Program-made: the position numbers and the translations under genes
Origin: Dehalococcoidia bacterium
Lineage (GTDB): Bacteria; Chloroflexota; Dehalococcoidia; Tepidiformales; Tepidiformaceae
Direction of reading: 5' to 3'
Assembly: GCA_007126855.1 (NCBI GenBank)
Contig: SLAK01000074.1
Location: forward strand, 1-5,794
DNA length: 5,794 bases
The notes under the pieces: model-generated
The model's input: the letters and a program-made list of their open reading frames with translations, nothing else
Databases searched by the model: none
What the model was told of the DNA's origin: nothing
Shown here: one piece after another, positions 5,484 through 5,794 of the stretch
Layout of the letters: each line of letters starts with the position of its first letter
Numbering within the stretch: position 1 is the stretch's first letter

Positions 5484-5794
5484 ATGACACAGGCCAAAGA
5501 CATGGTCCGCATCGCCAACTGCTCGGGCTTCTATGGCGACCGCCTTTCCGCTGCTCGCGAAATGGTCGAAGGCGGTCCGATCGATTACCTCACCGGCGAC
5601 TACCTGGCCGAGCTCACCCTGCTCATCCTCTGGAAGAACAAGGAACGCGACGAGTCGACCGGTTACGCCCGCACCTACCTCCGCCAGATGGAAGAGGTGC
5701 TTGGCACCTGCCTGGACCGCGGGATCAAGATCGTCACGAACGCCGGCGGCCTCAACCCCGCTGCCCTGGCTGCCCGCATGCGGGAGCTCGCCGA
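5484..5794 (+). CDS. atuA: Acyclic terpene utilization AtuA-family protein (DUF1446), 3'-truncated by the window edge
   Basis: The frame starts at ATG 5484 and stays open to the end of the window, giving 103 complete codons of a protein that is usually about 450-600 aa. The N-terminus is diagnostic of the AtuA/DUF1446 family: SGFYGDRLSAAREMVEGG (14-31), IDYLTGDYLAELTLLILW (33-50), RQMEEVLGTCLDRGIKIV (67-84) and TNAGGLNPAALA (85-96). No signal peptide or membrane span is seen, so it is probably cytosolic. The family takes its name from the Pseudomonas cluster for citronellol and geraniol breakdown. Its biochemical activity is, to my knowledge, not established. Here it follows the hydratase by 2 nt with a Shine-Dalgarno site inside that gene, so it almost certainly belongs to the carboxylase operon. 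A second ATG at 5502 (M7) is possible but has no comparable binding site. Family assignment is strong; the terpene role is only inferred. Confidence 0.92.
   Translation, partial: MTQAKDMVRIANCSGFYGDRLSAAREMVEGGPIDYLTGDYLAELTLLILWKNKERDESTGYARTYLRQMEEVLGTCLDRGIKIVTNAGGLNPAALAARMRELA

Larger units (their letters stand above)
1056..5794 (+). other. Predicted operon: carboxylase beta, carboxylase alpha, enoyl-CoA hydratase, AtuA-family (continues past the window)
   Basis: Four same-strand genes are separated by 2, 26 and 2 nt, with no internal terminator seen and with ribosome binding sites embedded in upstream coding sequence at two junctions. Together they encode carboxylation of a branched 2-enoyl-CoA, hydration of the product, and an AtuA protein of unknown chemistry. 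The order and content resemble Liu (leucine/isovalerate) and Atu (acyclic terpene) clusters. An acyl-CoA dehydrogenase, an HMG-CoA-lyase-type enzyme and a regulator would be expected but are not in the window. They may lie to the right. Confidence 0.85.

Noticed and set aside
1056..5794. A novel defence or mobile system
   Set aside because: All genes are recognisable metabolic families with uniform codon use. No transposase, integrase, tRNA, attachment site or toxin-like gene is seen.

Overview
The window comes from a high-GC bacterium. Every gene shows a strong preference for C or G at third codon positions, Shine-Dalgarno sites of the AGGAGG type are present, and one gene starts with GTG. 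All five genes lie on the + strand. The gene content (FAD-linked BBE oxidase, two-subunit biotin-dependent acyl-CoA carboxylase, crotonase, AtuA-family protein) fits aerobic acyl-CoA catabolism of the sort found in Actinomycetota, Chloroflexota and some Pseudomonadota. The sequence alone does not settle the phylum.

Layout. Positions 1-678 hold the C-terminal half of an FAD-dependent oxidase ending in a berberine-bridge-enzyme-like (BBE) segment. Positions 679-1055 (377 bp) carry no convincing gene. They contain two GC-rich imperfect palindromes, each associated with the same GGGTGAGGG 9-mer, and near the end a weak promoter-like hexamer and a Shine-Dalgarno site. From 1056 to the right edge runs a tightly packed operon: acyl-CoA carboxylase beta subunit (carboxyltransferase, 542 aa), acyl-CoA carboxylase alpha subunit (biotin carboxylase plus biotin carrier, 661 aa), a crotonase-fold enoyl-CoA hydratase (260 aa), and the first 103 codons of an AtuA-family (DUF1446) protein cut by the window edge. 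Gaps between operon genes are 2, 26 and 2 nt, and each internal start has its own Shine-Dalgarno site.

How the genes fit together. In leucine/isovalerate (Liu) and acyclic-terpene (Atu) catabolism, a biotin enzyme carboxylates the gamma-methyl of a 3-methyl-branched 2-enoyl-CoA. A hydratase of the LiuC/AtuE type then adds water to the product. The alpha-beta-hydratase trio here matches that logic, and AtuA is named from the terpene cluster. However, the beta subunit departs from canonical 3-methylcrotonyl-CoA carboxylase at several motifs. No acyl-CoA dehydrogenase or HMG-CoA lyase is visible in the window. The substrate is therefore best left open: a branched or isoprenoid-derived enoyl-CoA is the leading inference. 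This operon, with its AtuA protein of unknown biochemical role and its off-type carboxylase, is the most interesting element. Nothing in the window looks like a defence system, phage or mobile cargo.
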